From an uncultured Rhodospirillales bacterium (lineage in GTDB: Bacteria > Pseudomonadota > Alphaproteobacteria > Acetobacterales > Acetobacteraceae): DNA of 64,000 nt. The notes beneath the pieces are model-generated. The model saw only the letters and a list, made by a program, of their open reading frames with translations. It searched no databases and was not told the DNA's origin. Of this stretch, positions 1-8,745 are shown one piece after another (position 1 is the stretch's first letter; every line of letters starts with the position of its first letter). The stretch lies in contig CAIJTR010000067.1 in NCBI GenBank assembly GCA_903823665.1, forward strand, positions 26,147 to 90,146, written 5' to 3'. The translations under genes and the position numbers were made by a program.

Positions 1-1
1 C

Positions 2-838
2 GTCCCACCGCTGGAACTCGGCGAAGGCCCATTCTGGCATCGGGCGGAACAAGCACTCTATTTCGTCGATATCCGCGGCCAACGCCTCTACCGGCTGAAC
101 CCGGCGACGGATGCGTTCCAGTTCTGGGCAATGCCCTCCGCCATCGGCAGCTTCGGCATCTGCAAGGACGGCCGTGCCATCGTGGCGCTGCGCGACGGCA
201 TCTACTTCTTTGATTTCAGAGACGAAAAATTAACCTTCATCGTCAATCCTGAGGCCGGGATAACCACCAATCGCTTCAATGACGGCAAAGTCGGCCCCGA
301 TGGCCGGTTCTGGGTCGGCAGCATGGACGATAGAGAGGAGAAAGAGCCGATTGCCGGGCTCTATCGCATCGACCATGACGGCAGCTGCACAACCCAGGTC
401 ACCGGCCTGCTCGTCTCCAACGGCCTGGCCTGGAGCCAGGATGGCAACACGATGTACCACTCCGACAGCCGCCACCGCTTTCTGCATGCCTACGCCTATG
501 ATCTCGCCACCGGCAACATCAGCCACAAGCGCGAGGTTCGCACATTCACCGACGCACAGGGGCGACCGGATGGTGCCGCGATGGATGTGGAAGGCTGCTA
601 CTGGAGCGCCGGGCCATCCGCCGGCGTCGTCAACCGCATCGCTCCAGACGGCACGATTTTACGCCGCTATGAGCTGCCACTTGCCGCCCCCACCATGCCG
701 TGCTTTGGCGGGCCGGACATGAAAACCCTGTTCGTCACCTCGCTGAAATCCAGTAGGCTTGGGCCGGAACAAATGGGCGCACTCATCTCGTTCGAGGTCG
801 ATGTCGCAGGCACCGACGTGGCGATGTTCGGCGCATGA
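2..838 (+). CDS. SMP-30/gluconolactonase family protein (5' end outside window)
   Basis: The reading frame is open from base 2, so the start codon lies before the window. The visible protein begins in a typical SMP-30 N-terminus (LGEGPFWH, whose Glu is normally a metal ligand) and continues through NDGKVGPDGRFWVG, SNGLAWS and PDGAAMDVEGCYW, the Asn/Asp ligand segments of this calcium- or zinc-dependent six-bladed beta-propeller family. Members hydrolyse sugar lactones or other lactones in the cytoplasm. The stop codon overlaps the start of the epoxide hydrolase gene (ATGA), so the two are probably translated together. The substrate cannot be read from the sequence; a lactone or cyclic-ester step in the local catabolic cluster is an inference. 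Confidence 0.88.
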   Translation, partial: VPPLELGEGPFWHRAEQALYFVDIRGQRLYRLNPATDAFQFWAMPSAIGSFGICKDGRAIVALRDGIYFFDFRDEKLTFIVNPEAGITTNRFNDGKVGPDGRFWVGSMDDREEKEPIAGLYRIDHDGSCTTQVTGLLVSNGLAWSQDGNTMYHSDSRHRFLHAYAYDLATGNISHKREVRTFTDAQGRPDGAAMDVEGCYWSAGPSAGVVNRIAPDGTILRRYELPLAAPTMPCFGGPDMKTLFVTSLKSSRLGPEQMGALISFEVDVAGTDVAMFGA

Positions 839-2001
839 CCAAGCCCACGCAGCACCCATTCACGCTGCATGTGCCAGACGCCGAGATCGCGGACCTGAAG
901 GCGCGCTTAGCACGAACACGGCTGCCGGATCAGGCCCCGGATGCGCCTTGGGCTTACGGCACGGATGTGAACTACCTCGCCCGTCTTCTGGCCTATTGGC
1001 GCGATGGGTTTGACTGGCGTGCGCAGGAGGCTCGGCTCAACGCCTTCCCACAGATAATGGTGGAAATCGACGGAATTGGCGTCCACGCGCTGCATGTCCC
1101 AGGCGTCGGGCCCGCGCCGGTGCCGTTGCTCCTTCTCCATGGCTGGCCGGGCTCGGTGTTCGAGTTCCTCGACATCATCCCCCGTCTGACCGACCCCGCA
1201 CGTTTTGGCGGTGACCCAGCGGATGCTTTCACCGTGGTGGCCCCTTCCCTGCCCGGCTATGGCCTATCTTTCCGCCCCGGCCAGAAACGCTTCGGCGTGG
1301 GGGCCATGGCCGATGTGATGGCAAAGCTTATGACCGTCCTCGGCTACGACCGCTTTGCCGCACAAGGCGGCGATTGGGGGGCTACAATCTCCACCAAGCT
1401 GGCGCTGGATCATGCCGAGCGGCTGATCGGCGTGCATCTGAACTTCCTCAGCGCCGTGCGTCGTGACCCAGCTCTGCTGACCGATCCGTCTCCTGATGTG
1501 CAGAGCTTCAAGGCAGAGCTTGCGCATTTCTCAAGGGAGGAGACCGGATATCAAATCATCCAGGGCACCCGTCCACAAACACTGGCCGTGGGCCTGCATG
1601 ATTCACCCGCAGGCCTCGCCGCCTGGTTCGTGGAGAAGTTCTACGCCTGGACCGATTGCCACGGCGATCCGGAACGCGCGCTTACCCGTGATCAAATGCT
1701 GGCGGATATCTCGCTCTACTGGTTCACAGGCTGCATCGGCGCGTCATTCTGGCCCTATTACGAGCGCCTGCACTCAGACTGGATTGTGCCGCAGGGGCGA
1801 ACTGTGGACGTGCCGGTCGGCTACGCCCAATTCCCCCGCGAAATCCTGCGCCCACCACGCTCCGTGGCATCCGGCACGTTCTCTGACATCAGGCGCTGGA
1901 CGGTGATGCCAAATGGCGGGCATTTCGCGGCAATGGAGCAGCCGGAAGCACTGGCGGCTGAGATCATCGCATTCTTCCGGATGCTGCGCGCCACAAGCTA
2001 G
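835..2001 (+). CDS. Epoxide hydrolase (EHN domain + alpha/beta hydrolase)
   Basis: The protein has 388 residues, normal for microsomal-type bacterial epoxide hydrolases. An N-terminal EHN domain (about residues 1-90) precedes an alpha/beta-hydrolase core. LLLLHGWPGS is the oxyanion-hole HGXP motif, GGDWGA carries the predicted nucleophile Asp180, and GGHFAAMEQP carries the predicted catalytic His363. SFWPYYERL probably supplies a lid tyrosine. The enzyme should open an epoxide with water to give a diol in the cytoplasm. The start ATG overlaps the TGA of the upstream lactonase-like gene, which suggests a shared operon. The stop TAG lies within the left arm of an inverted repeat. Juvenile-hormone or limonene-type epoxide substrates are possible but not determinable. 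Confidence 0.9.
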   Translation: MTKPTQHPFTLHVPDAEIADLKARLARTRLPDQAPDAPWAYGTDVNYLARLLAYWRDGFDWRAQEARLNAFPQIMVEIDGIGVHALHVPGVGPAPVPLLLLHGWPGSVFEFLDIIPRLTDPARFGGDPADAFTVVAPSLPGYGLSFRPGQKRFGVGAMADVMAKLMTVLGYDRFAAQGGDWGATISTKLALDHAERLIGVHLNFLSAVRRDPALLTDPSPDVQSFKAELAHFSREETGYQIIQGTRPQTLAVGLHDSPAGLAAWFVEKFYAWTDCHGDPERALTRDQMLADISLYWFTGCIGASFWPYYERLHSDWIVPQGRTVDVPVGYAQFPREILRPPRSVASGTFSDIRRWTVMPNGGHFAAMEQPEALAAEIIAFFRMLRATS

Positions 2002-2062
2002 AGCAACTTAGCCTCGATCATATTGAACCGAACCGGTTCAATATGATCGGGCGTCGCTCTAG
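1998..2062. repeat. Long inverted repeat between convergent genes
   Basis: Two nested perfect arms are visible. Outer CTAGAGC (1998-2004) pairs with GCTCTAG (2056-2062), and an inner 15-bp arm (2015-2029) pairs with 2035-2049 around a 5-base loop. It sits between the convergent epoxide hydrolase and SDR genes and covers the last codons of the former. It has no clean T-run, so a simple intrinsic terminator is not obvious; a bidirectional terminator or a dispersed intergenic repeat of the REP/RIME type are both possible. No second copy was seen in this window. Confidence 0.75.
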
Positions 2063-2068
2063 CGCGAG

Positions 2069-2836
2069 TTAGGTCCAGCCGCCATCGACCACATAATGCT
2101 GGTTGGTGCAGGCTGAGGCTTCTTCCGATGCCAGGAACACCGTGAAGCGGGCGATATCCATCGGCATCAGCTGGCGCTTCAGGCATTGGCGCTGCAGCAG
2201 CTCAGCCTCCCCCTCCGGCGTCAGCCACAACGTCTTCTGCCGCTCGGTCATAATCCAGCCGGGGGCGATGGCGTTCACGCGAATATTGTCCGCGCCAAAA
2301 TCGCGTGCCAATGACCGTGTGAGGCCAAGCACAGCAGATTTCGCAGCCGTGTAAGCCGCCATGCCGCCTTGACCGATCATCCACGACACGGAGCCGAAAT
2401 TGACAATGGCACCGGCCTTCTTCGCCTGCATATCCGGAATCACCGCCTGCGCTGCAAAGAACTGGTGGCGCAAATTGACGGCAATGCGATCGTCCCAATA
2501 CTCCGGCGTCACATCCAGCGTGGCGTGCCGCTCGTCATGCGCTGCGTTGTTGATGAGTACATCCACCGGACCCAACGCCGCCCGAATCTCCGCCACCGCC
2601 CCGCGCAGAGCCCCGACGTCGCGCAGGTCACATGCCACGAAATGATGCAGCTTGCTGCCCAACGCTGCCGACACCTTGGCACCGGCCTCAGCGTTGATGT
2701 CGAGAATGCCCACCTTCGATCCCTGGCGCGCGAAACCATGCACAATGGCCTCGCCTATACCGCTGGCCCCACCGGTGACGATGACCACCTTGCCGGAAAG
2801 ATCGGGATAAATCGCACCGGTTGTTTTGGTTTCCAT
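2069..2836 (-). CDS. SDR family oxidoreductase
   Basis: This 255-residue classical short-chain dehydrogenase has the Rossmann motif TGGASGIG (residues 21-28), the NNAAH segment, and a catalytic Ser/Tyr/Lys set visible in GSVSW and YTAAKSA. It should be an NAD(P)-dependent alcohol/ketone oxidoreductase. I start it at 2836 rather than at the far upstream ATG because AAGGA lies just before this codon and because the extra 37 residues do not resemble an SDR N-terminus. It is divergent from the FAD monooxygenase with 89 bp between starts and convergent with the epoxide hydrolase. A role downstream of the hydrolase or hydroxylase, oxidising a diol or alcohol, is an inference from position. Confidence 0.9.
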   Translation of the reverse strand: METKTTGAIYPDLSGKVVIVTGGASGIGEAIVHGFARQGSKVGILDINAEAGAKVSAALGSKLHHFVACDLRDVGALRGAVAEIRAALGPVDVLINNAAHDERHATLDVTPEYWDDRIAVNLRHQFFAAQAVIPDMQAKKAGAIVNFGSVSWMIGQGGMAAYTAAKSAVLGLTRSLARDFGADNIRVNAIAPGWIMTERQKTLWLTPEGEAELLQRQCLKRQLMPMDIARFTVFLASEEASACTNQHYVVDGGWT

Positions 2837-2925
2837 CGACGCCAGATCCTTCGATAATAAGATGCCAGCAGAACATGGCACGCGGCGGTGACGCGTCAAC
2901 ACACCATTGAAGGAGCGACCACGGA

Positions 2926-4146
2926 GTGCCCAATCGCATTGCATCACCGAGCGCCATCATTGCCGGCGGCTCGATCGCCGGACTTGCAATGGGCATGATG
3001 CTGCGGCGTCGCGGCTGGAACGTTGTCATTGCGGAACGCAGCGCGCAGGAACTGTCCGGCCGCGGGGCTGGCATCGTCACGCACCGGCAATTATGGAACG
3101 CGCTGGCGCAATGCGGCGTCGACACTGATGGCAAAGATGGCGTGGCGTTGCTGGAGCGCGTGACCTGGCGCCCCGATGGCAGCGTGGCGCTGCGCATGTC
3201 GCACCCGCAGGTGATGGCGCTGTGGGACCGGCTGTTCAGTCTCCTGCGCAATTTATGGGGCGGCGAGGGCTACCGGCTCGGCTGTGAACTGAGTGGTGTC
3301 CGGCAATCGCCCGGCTCGGTGATAGCCGAGTTTGCCGATGGCAGCGAGATCGAAGCTGATGTGCTCATCGGCGCCGATGGCATTCGCTCCGCCGTGCGCG
3401 CCCAGGCAATGGGCAACGCGAAACCACTTTACGCCGGCTATGTCGGCTGGCGCGGGATGGTGGAGGAGGCCGATCTGCCACCCGCCGTGCATGCTGAATT
3501 GTTCGAGTATTTCTGCTTCTGCCTGCCACCCAGCGAGCAGATTATCGGCTATCCGGTCGCAGGCGACGGAAATGATCTGCGTCCCGGACATCGGCGGTAT
3601 AATTTCGTGTGGTATCGCCCGGCCGATGCGGCAACAACGCTGGTTGATCTGCTGACCGATGAGGAAGGCGTTTCGCACAACCTCGCCATTCCACCAGGAA
3701 AAATCCGGGCTGCGCATATCGCGGCATTACGGGAAGCGGCGGGCAATATTCTCTCCCCACAATTCGCAGCCGTCGTGCGTGCCGCGAAGGCTCCGTTCCT
3801 GCAGCCGATCTTCGATCTGGATTCAGACATCATCGCGCAGGGCCGCGTGGCGCTGATCGGCGACGCGGCGTTTGTCGCCCGTCCGCATATCGGTGCCGGC
3901 GTAACAAAAGCGTGCGAGGACGCGGTGGCACTGGCGAATGCACTTGCTGGGAACAGCAACGTTCCCGAAGCCCTGCAGGCCTATCAACGCGTCCGGCTAC
4001 CGGAAGGCAAACGCATCGTGCAACGCGCGCGTGATCTCGGCCGGTCGCTACAGGCACAAATGGTGAGCGACGAGGAGCGAGAAGCAGCCATCCTGCATCA
4101 CACGGCAGAAGCAGTGATGATCGAAAATGCGTCTATGGATTTCTAA
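2926..4146 (+). CDS. FAD-dependent aromatic monooxygenase (2,6-dihydroxypyridine hydroxylase-like)
   Basis: The protein (406 residues) is a class A flavoprotein hydroxylase. It has the dinucleotide motif AGGSIAGLAMG near the N-terminus, GADGIRSAVR (the GD-type NADPH/FAD motif) mid-protein and ALIGDAAFVARPHIGAG near residue 310, the FAD ribityl-binding GD motif. The segments RRYNFVWYRP and GDAAFVARPHIGAGVTKA recall 2,6-dihydroxypyridine 3-monooxygenase and its relatives. This similarity is from memory and gives a subfamily, not a substrate. The start is GTG at 2926, with GAAGGAG 10 bases upstream. It would use NAD(P)H and O2 to hydroxylate an activated aromatic or heteroaromatic ring. It is divergent from the SDR and convergent with the Liv array. 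Confidence 0.85.
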   Translation: MPNRIASPSAIIAGGSIAGLAMGMMLRRRGWNVVIAERSAQELSGRGAGIVTHRQLWNALAQCGVDTDGKDGVALLERVTWRPDGSVALRMSHPQVMALWDRLFSLLRNLWGGEGYRLGCELSGVRQSPGSVIAEFADGSEIEADVLIGADGIRSAVRAQAMGNAKPLYAGYVGWRGMVEEADLPPAVHAELFEYFCFCLPPSEQIIGYPVAGDGNDLRPGHRRYNFVWYRPADAATTLVDLLTDEEGVSHNLAIPPGKIRAAHIAALREAAGNILSPQFAAVVRAAKAPFLQPIFDLDSDIIAQGRVALIGDAAFVARPHIGAGVTKACEDAVALANALAGNSNVPEALQAYQRVRLPEGKRIVQRARDLGRSLQAQMVSDEEREAAILHHTAEAVMIENASMDF

Positions 4147-4162
4147 CGTAGCCCGTCTCGCG

Positions 4163-4867
4163 CTAAACCGAGCAATAACGCTCTTTGATTTCCTCATCGG
4201 CCAGCAGCGCGCTCGCACTCGATGAATGCACGATCAAGCCCTGGTCCATGATGTAGGCGCGATCGGCAATGCCCAGCGCCAGTTCCACGTTCTGCTCCAC
4301 CAACAAAATCGTCGTCCCCTGATCGCGCAGCTTGGCAAACAACGCGAACATCTCATCCACCAGCACCGGCATGATGCCCTCGCTCGGCTCATCGAGCATG
4401 ATCAGCTTGGGTTGCGAAACCATCGCCCGCGCAATGGCCAGCATCTGCTGCTCACCGCCAGACATGGTGATAGCGTCTTGATCCAGCCGCTCCGCCAAGC
4501 GCGGGAAAATCTCGGCAATCTCACTGATCACGTCGCTCTCACGGCGCTTATGCGTGGCCGCGAGCAGGCCAAGGCGAAGATTGTCGCGCACGGTAAGGCC
4601 CTGCACAATCCGCCGCTCCTCCGGCACGTAGCCCAGGCCCAAGCCGTTGCGGCGGTGCGTGGGCAGCGGGAGAAGGTCGTTATCCTCGAACAACACCCGC
4701 CCGCTCGCACGACCAGCGAGGCCCATGACGGTGCGCAACGTGGTGGTTTTACCGGCCCCGTTGCGGCCGATGAGGCAGACAATCTCACCCTTGTTCACCT
4801 GCATCTCGATGCCCTGCAGGATATGCGAAGGGCCATACCAGGCCTGGAGATTTTCGATCTTGAGCAT
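4163..4867 (-). CDS. livF: Branched-chain amino acid-type ABC transporter ATP-binding protein LivF
   Basis: The 234-residue ABC ATPase has Walker A GRNGAGKTT, the signature MSGGEQQM, Walker B LIMLDEP and the switch His in LLVEQN, all typical of the short LivF type. It energises uptake at the inner face of the membrane together with LivG. Its ATG overlaps the livG stop (ATGA), and it is the last gene of the minus-strand array. In a catabolic setting such HAAT-family importers often carry aromatic acids, amides or urea rather than amino acids, so the symbol names the family and not the substrate. Confidence 0.93.
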   Translation of the reverse strand: MLKIENLQAWYGPSHILQGIEMQVNKGEIVCLIGRNGAGKTTTLRTVMGLAGRASGRVLFEDNDLLPLPTHRRNGLGLGYVPEERRIVQGLTVRDNLRLGLLAATHKRRESDVISEIAEIFPRLAERLDQDAITMSGGEQQMLAIARAMVSQPKLIMLDEPSEGIMPVLVDEMFALFAKLRDQGTTILLVEQNVELALGIADRAYIMDQGLIVHSSSASALLADEEIKERYCSV

Positions 4868-5616
4868 CAGTGTTCCCGCTGCCCCAGATAGACCCGTTTG
4901 ACGGTTTCATTGCGGCGAATATCGTCCGGCGTGCCTTCCGCCAGCAATTCACCGTGATGCAGCACCAAAAGCCTGTCACTTATGCCCATGACGAGTTTCA
5001 TTTTGTGCTCAACAAGGATCACCGTGCGCTCGCTGGCGAGCTTGACGATGAGGTCCATCATCGACCGCGTCTCCTCCGGGCTCATCCCAGCGGTTGGCTC
5101 GTCGAGCAAGAGCAGGCGCGGATTGCTGGCCAGCGCCATGGCGATTTCAAGCGCCCGCTGCTCGCCATGTGCCAGGCTTCCGGCCAGCCGCTCGCGGTGC
5201 TGGGAAATGCCGACCACGTTGAGCAAATCAGCAGCCTTCTCGGCGAGGCCAGCGAGATCGCCGCGCGGCATCCAGATGTTGAAACGCGACACCAGCGCCT
5301 GCAACGCCACACGCACATTCTCCAGCACCGTCACCTGCGGGAACACCGTCGTGATCTGGAACGACTTGGCGATCCCAAGTGCGGCGTAGCGATGCTGCGC
5401 CGTGCCGGTGATATCGCGCCCCTCGAACACGATGCGCCCCGCACTGGGCGGAAACGCGCCGGAGATCAGGTTGAAATACGTGCTCTTGCCCGCCCCATTC
5501 GGCCCGATGATCGCCGTGAGCTTGCCGCGCGGGAAGCTCGCGGTGATGCCGCTAAGTGCGCGGAACTTGCCGAAGGATTTCGCCACGCCCTCGGTGGTGA
5601 GAATGATGTCGCTCAT
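4867..5616 (-). CDS. livG: ABC transporter ATP-binding protein LivG
   Basis: This 249-residue ATPase has Walker [10 protein letters not shown], a LivG-type signature near [16 protein letters not shown], Walker [12 protein letters not shown] and the H-loop VILVEHKM. The C-terminal [12 protein letters not shown] stretch is usual for LivG. The start at 5616 follows the typical MSDIIL N-terminus and overlaps the stop of livM. A longer open frame reaches 5952 but there it only shadows livM in another frame. The signature is HGEQR instead of SGGQQ, as often seen in this subfamily. It forms the ATPase heterodimer with LivF. Confidence 0.93.
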   Translation of the reverse strand: MSDIILTTEGVAKSFGKFRALSGITASFPRGKLTAIIGPNGAGKSTYFNLISGAFPPSAGRIVFEGRDITGTAQHRYAALGIAKSFQITTVFPQVTVLENVRVALQALVSRFNIWMPRGDLAGLAEKAADLLNVVGISQHRERLAGSLAHGEQRALEIAMALASNPRLLLLDEPTAGMSPEETRSMMDLIVKLASERTVILVEHKMKLVMGISDRLLVLHHGELLAEGTPDDIRRNETVKRVYLGQREH

Positions 5617-6563
5617 TTCGCCCGCCCGAGCAGAATGGTGCCCCAGATGCCACGCGGGAAGAACAGCACGCAGGCCACGAACGCAGCCCCCACCACAAGC
5701 TGCCAATGAACCGTCCAGAGTGAGACAAGGTTCTCTAGCAGCAAAAACACACCGGCACCGATGAACGGGCCAAAAAAAGTACCCATGCCGCCCAACAGCG
5801 CCATCATCACCACGAGGCCGGAGGTCTGGTAATACAGCGTCTCGATCGGCACGATGGAGAGATGCAACGCCTGCAGCGCCCCGGCAAGGCCGCAGAAGCC
5901 GCCGGAGATAACAAACGCCACAAAGCGCGTCGCGCGAACATCGTAACCGCACGCCCGTGCCCGTGCCTCATTCTCCCGCACCGCCTCCAGCACCGCGCCG
6001 AACGGTGAGGCAAGGATGCGCGAAAGCACGAACAGCGCGGCGGCCACGAACGCGGCCACAACGTAATACCGGTTGAGCGGATCAACAAAGTTGATGTGCA
6101 GGCCAAACAGATTGATGTCTCGCACATCAATGCCGCGCAGCCCATTCTCACCGCCGGTGAAATCACTTGCCTGATACGCCACGAAATACACGCATTGCGC
6201 CAAAGCCAGCGTCACCATGGCGAAATAGATGCCACGCGTGCGAATGGCCAGCGCCCCGATGATGGCCGCAATCAGCATTCCGCCAAGCAGGCCAGCAAAT
6301 ATGCCAAGCCACCAGGGTGCGCCGTAATGCACAATCGCAATACCACACGCATAGGCTCCGCCGCCGAACAACGCCGCATGGCCGAATGACAAAAGCCCAA
6401 GCGTGCCAAACAACAAATTAAAGCCCAGCGCGAACAGCCCGTAGATCAGGATGTTCACCGCAATCGCCTTGAACGGCATCACCAGCGGGAAGATCAACAA
6501 GAATACCACAGACAACACCACGCGGTGCCGCTTGCAGCGAGCAACAAACTCTGCCGGCAACAT
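5613..6563 (-). CDS. livM: ABC transporter permease LivM
   Basis: The protein is 316 residues long and strongly hydrophobic, with about nine to ten predicted membrane segments. It shows the LivM hallmarks [22 protein letters not shown] near the N-terminus and [16 protein letters not shown], the cytoplasmic coupling helix region. Its ATG overlaps the TGA of livH and its TGA overlaps the ATG of livG. With LivH it forms the transmembrane channel of the importer for the ligand of the binding protein at 7462-8676. Confidence 0.92.
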   Translation of the reverse strand: MLPAEFVARCKRHRVVLSVVFLLIFPLVMPFKAIAVNILIYGLFALGFNLLFGTLGLLSFGHAALFGGGAYACGIAIVHYGAPWWLGIFAGLLGGMLIAAIIGALAIRTRGIYFAMVTLALAQCVYFVAYQASDFTGGENGLRGIDVRDINLFGLHINFVDPLNRYYVVAAFVAAALFVLSRILASPFGAVLEAVRENEARARACGYDVRATRFVAFVISGGFCGLAGALQALHLSIVPIETLYYQTSGLVVMMALLGGMGTFFGPFIGAGVFLLLENLVSLWTVHWQLVVGAAFVACVLFFPRGIWGTILLGRAK

Positions 6564-7447
6564 CAGCTCATCAATCCGGCACGGCCGAAGAAGCCTTGGG
6601 GGCGGATCAGCAGCACCACGGCCATTAGGGCAAATATTGAAACCTGCGCCATCTCCGGCTGGAACAGCGATGTCATCGAAACGACGACGCCAACCAGCAG
6701 ACCGGCAATGACGGCTCCCACTAACGACCCCATTCCGCCTACGACGGTGACAACGAAAGCCTCAGCCAGAATGGAATTGCCCATTTCAGGGCTGGCTCCT
6801 TGCAGAGGGGCCGCAAGCAATCCGGCCAGCGCCGCAAGCCCGGTCCCAATGCCGAACACCACCAGCCAAACCCGCCCCACATCAATGCCGAGAATACGCA
6901 CAATCTGCGGGTCACGTGCCCCTGCCCGGATGATGAGGCCATAGGGTGTCCGTTCAAGGAACAGCCACAGCAGCACAAGCACCATTGCCGCCACACCAAT
7001 CACAAACAGGCGGTAGGTGGGAAAGTAGCCAATGCCGATATCGGACGCACCTTGCAGCAACTCCGGCGTATCAAACGGCAAACCTTGTGTGCCAAACACA
7101 ATGCGCACGCATTCCACCATCATGTAGGAAAGGCCGAAGGTGAGCAGCAGCGGATAGTCGATGCCGCGTCCATAAAGGGGGCGGATCAGGAACCGTTCCG
7201 CAAGCAGGCCAAGTGATCCCACCACCAGCGGCACAAACAGCAGGCACATCCAGAAATTCAGCCCAATGCCGAGCAGCACGATGCCGATATACGCCCCCAG
7301 CATATAAAACGCGCCATGGGCGAAATTCACCACCGTGAGCATGCCGAACAGCAGCGACATGCCCAGCGCCAGGAGCACATAGATCGCCCCCAGCGCCAGA
7401 CCGGTAAACAGTTGCAGGATGATGAGATCAGGCGTGATACCGTCCAT
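6563..7447 (-). CDS. livH: ABC transporter permease LivH
   Basis: This 294-residue permease has the LivH N-terminus LFTGLALGAIYVLLALGMSL, followed by VNFAHGAFYMLGAYIG and a late glycine-rich segment VVTVVGGMGSLVGAVIAG. About eight membrane segments are expected. It starts 14 bases after the binding-protein gene without a strong Shine-Dalgarno sequence, which suggests translational coupling. It heterodimerises with LivM in the inner membrane. Confidence 0.92.
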   Translation of the reverse strand: MDGITPDLIILQLFTGLALGAIYVLLALGMSLLFGMLTVVNFAHGAFYMLGAYIGIVLLGIGLNFWMCLLFVPLVVGSLGLLAERFLIRPLYGRGIDYPLLLTFGLSYMMVECVRIVFGTQGLPFDTPELLQGASDIGIGYFPTYRLFVIGVAAMVLVLLWLFLERTPYGLIIRAGARDPQIVRILGIDVGRVWLVVFGIGTGLAALAGLLAAPLQGASPEMGNSILAEAFVVTVVGGMGSLVGAVIAGLLVGVVVSMTSLFQPEMAQVSIFALMAVVLLIRPQGFFGRAGLMS

Positions 7448-7461
7448 GTTTATGGCCCGGC

Positions 7462-8676
7462 TCAGGCGTGCCCTTCATCCTTGCAGCTGCGCAGATTGTC
7501 GGCGTTGGCGGCGTCGGTCGCCAGCACGTTGAACACGTCGTATTCGTTGATCATGTCCTTCGATTTGCTCTCAATGATGAACACCGATTGCACCGATTGA
7601 TGATCGCAGCTGCGCATTTCCTGACCACCCTTATAGCTGTCATATTTCGCCCCTTCGAGGGCCGTCACGACCTTGGCGGTTTCAACTGAACCAGCGCGCA
7701 GGCAGGCATCAAGGATGGAGCGCACACCGGCATAGCCCAACGCGCCATAATCCGAAGGCAGCTTGTTGCCATTGGCCTTGCGATACTTGTCGTTGAAAAT
7801 CTTGGCCGAAGGCGTGTTCGCCTCAATGCCCCAATAATACGACGTGCCGCCGATCACACCCTCGAACGCCGCCGGGCCCACCGCCACGCGTGACGTATAA
7901 AGCAGGATCGGGGCCACGATCTTGGTGGTCTTCTTCAGACCGAAATCGGTCGCCTGCTTGATCGAGATTTGCTGATCACGACCGAAATTGCACAGCACCA
8001 GCATGTCCGGCTTCAGCGACTGAATGCGCGGCAGCAAGGTGGAGAAATCGGTCATGCCGAGCGGATGCTTCAGGTCGGCCAACACCTCAATGCCCATCGA
8101 AGCGCCAGTGGCCTTGAACCCATCGACCATCTCATCGCCATAAGCATAATCGGCGCGCAGGAACACCACCTTTTTGCCAAACTTGCTGAAGGCATAACGG
8201 CCCACGGCACCGGCGGTGAGGTGCGGTGTCATCGCTTCGTGGAACGTGGTCTTGCTCCAATCCGGCAATGCGGTGATCTGGTCGGACTGGCTGATCGAGT
8301 TGAAGATCACGCCGCGCTGTTTGGCCACGTTGTTGACCGCAAGCTGAACGGCAGCCGAAAGCGAGCCTGCAATGAAGTTCACCTGATCCTTCTCGATCAG
8401 TTCCAACGTGCGGGTGGCGGCTTCGCCAGGGTTCAGCTTGTCGTCACGCACCAGCAGCTCAGCCTTGCGGCCAGCAAGGCCACCGGCGGCGTTGAAATCA
8501 TCAATGGCGATCTGCGCACACGCCACCTGATCCTTCGCTTCCGTGCCATATGGGCCGGTCAGCGGGACGGGGAAGCCGATTTTGATGGTGGCATCCTGCG
8601 CGCGCAGCACGGCGGGCATGGCGAGGATGGAGGTGGCCGCGAGGACGCTGCGACGGGTGAGCTTGGACGTTGCCAT
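7462..8676 (-). CDS. Liv-type ABC transporter substrate-binding protein (Tat-like signal)
   Basis: The 404-residue periplasmic binding protein belongs to the Peripla_BP_6 (leucine/amide-binding) fold, as shown by IKIGFPVPLTGPYG, a segment near IELIEKDQVNF, and FLRADYAYGDEM. The N-terminus TRRSVLAATSILAMPAVLRA is a twin-arginine-like signal ending in AQD. I start at 8676, where GGGGA precedes the ATG; the in-frame ATG at 8736 would add an unlikely N-terminal tail. It follows the Mo-hydroxylase large subunit by 69 bp on the same strand and precedes its permeases, so its ligand is a good candidate for the hydroxylase substrate or precursor. Confidence 0.9.
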   Translation of the reverse strand: MATSKLTRRSVLAATSILAMPAVLRAQDATIKIGFPVPLTGPYGTEAKDQVACAQIAIDDFNAAGGLAGRKAELLVRDDKLNPGEAATRTLELIEKDQVNFIAGSLSAAVQLAVNNVAKQRGVIFNSISQSDQITALPDWSKTTFHEAMTPHLTAGAVGRYAFSKFGKKVVFLRADYAYGDEMVDGFKATGASMGIEVLADLKHPLGMTDFSTLLPRIQSLKPDMLVLCNFGRDQQISIKQATDFGLKKTTKIVAPILLYTSRVAVGPAAFEGVIGGTSYYWGIEANTPSAKIFNDKYRKANGNKLPSDYGALGYAGVRSILDACLRAGSVETAKVVTALEGAKYDSYKGGQEMRSCDHQSVQSVFIIESKSKDMINEYDVFNVLATDAANADNLRSCKDEGHA

Positions 8677-8700
8677 GGCACGGTTTCCCCTATTTTTCTT

Positions 8701-8716
8701 GTTATCAAACGATAGC
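8701..8716. promoter_or_regulatory. Small inverted repeat upstream of binding-protein gene
   Basis: GTTATC and GATAGC face each other around AAAC in the 69-bp gap between the Mo-hydroxylase large subunit and the binding-protein gene, 25 bases before the latter's start. It could be an operator or part of an internal promoter, but the arms are only five matched bases each. No adjacent regulator gene is present to support it. Confidence 0.2.
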
Positions 8717-8745
8717 AAAACCGCAGCGTCGCGCAATGGGTCGTT

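Noticed and set aside
5617..5952. N-terminal extension of LivG
   Set aside because: It overlaps livM in another frame and does not resemble any LivG N-terminus; the ATGA at 5616 is the natural start.
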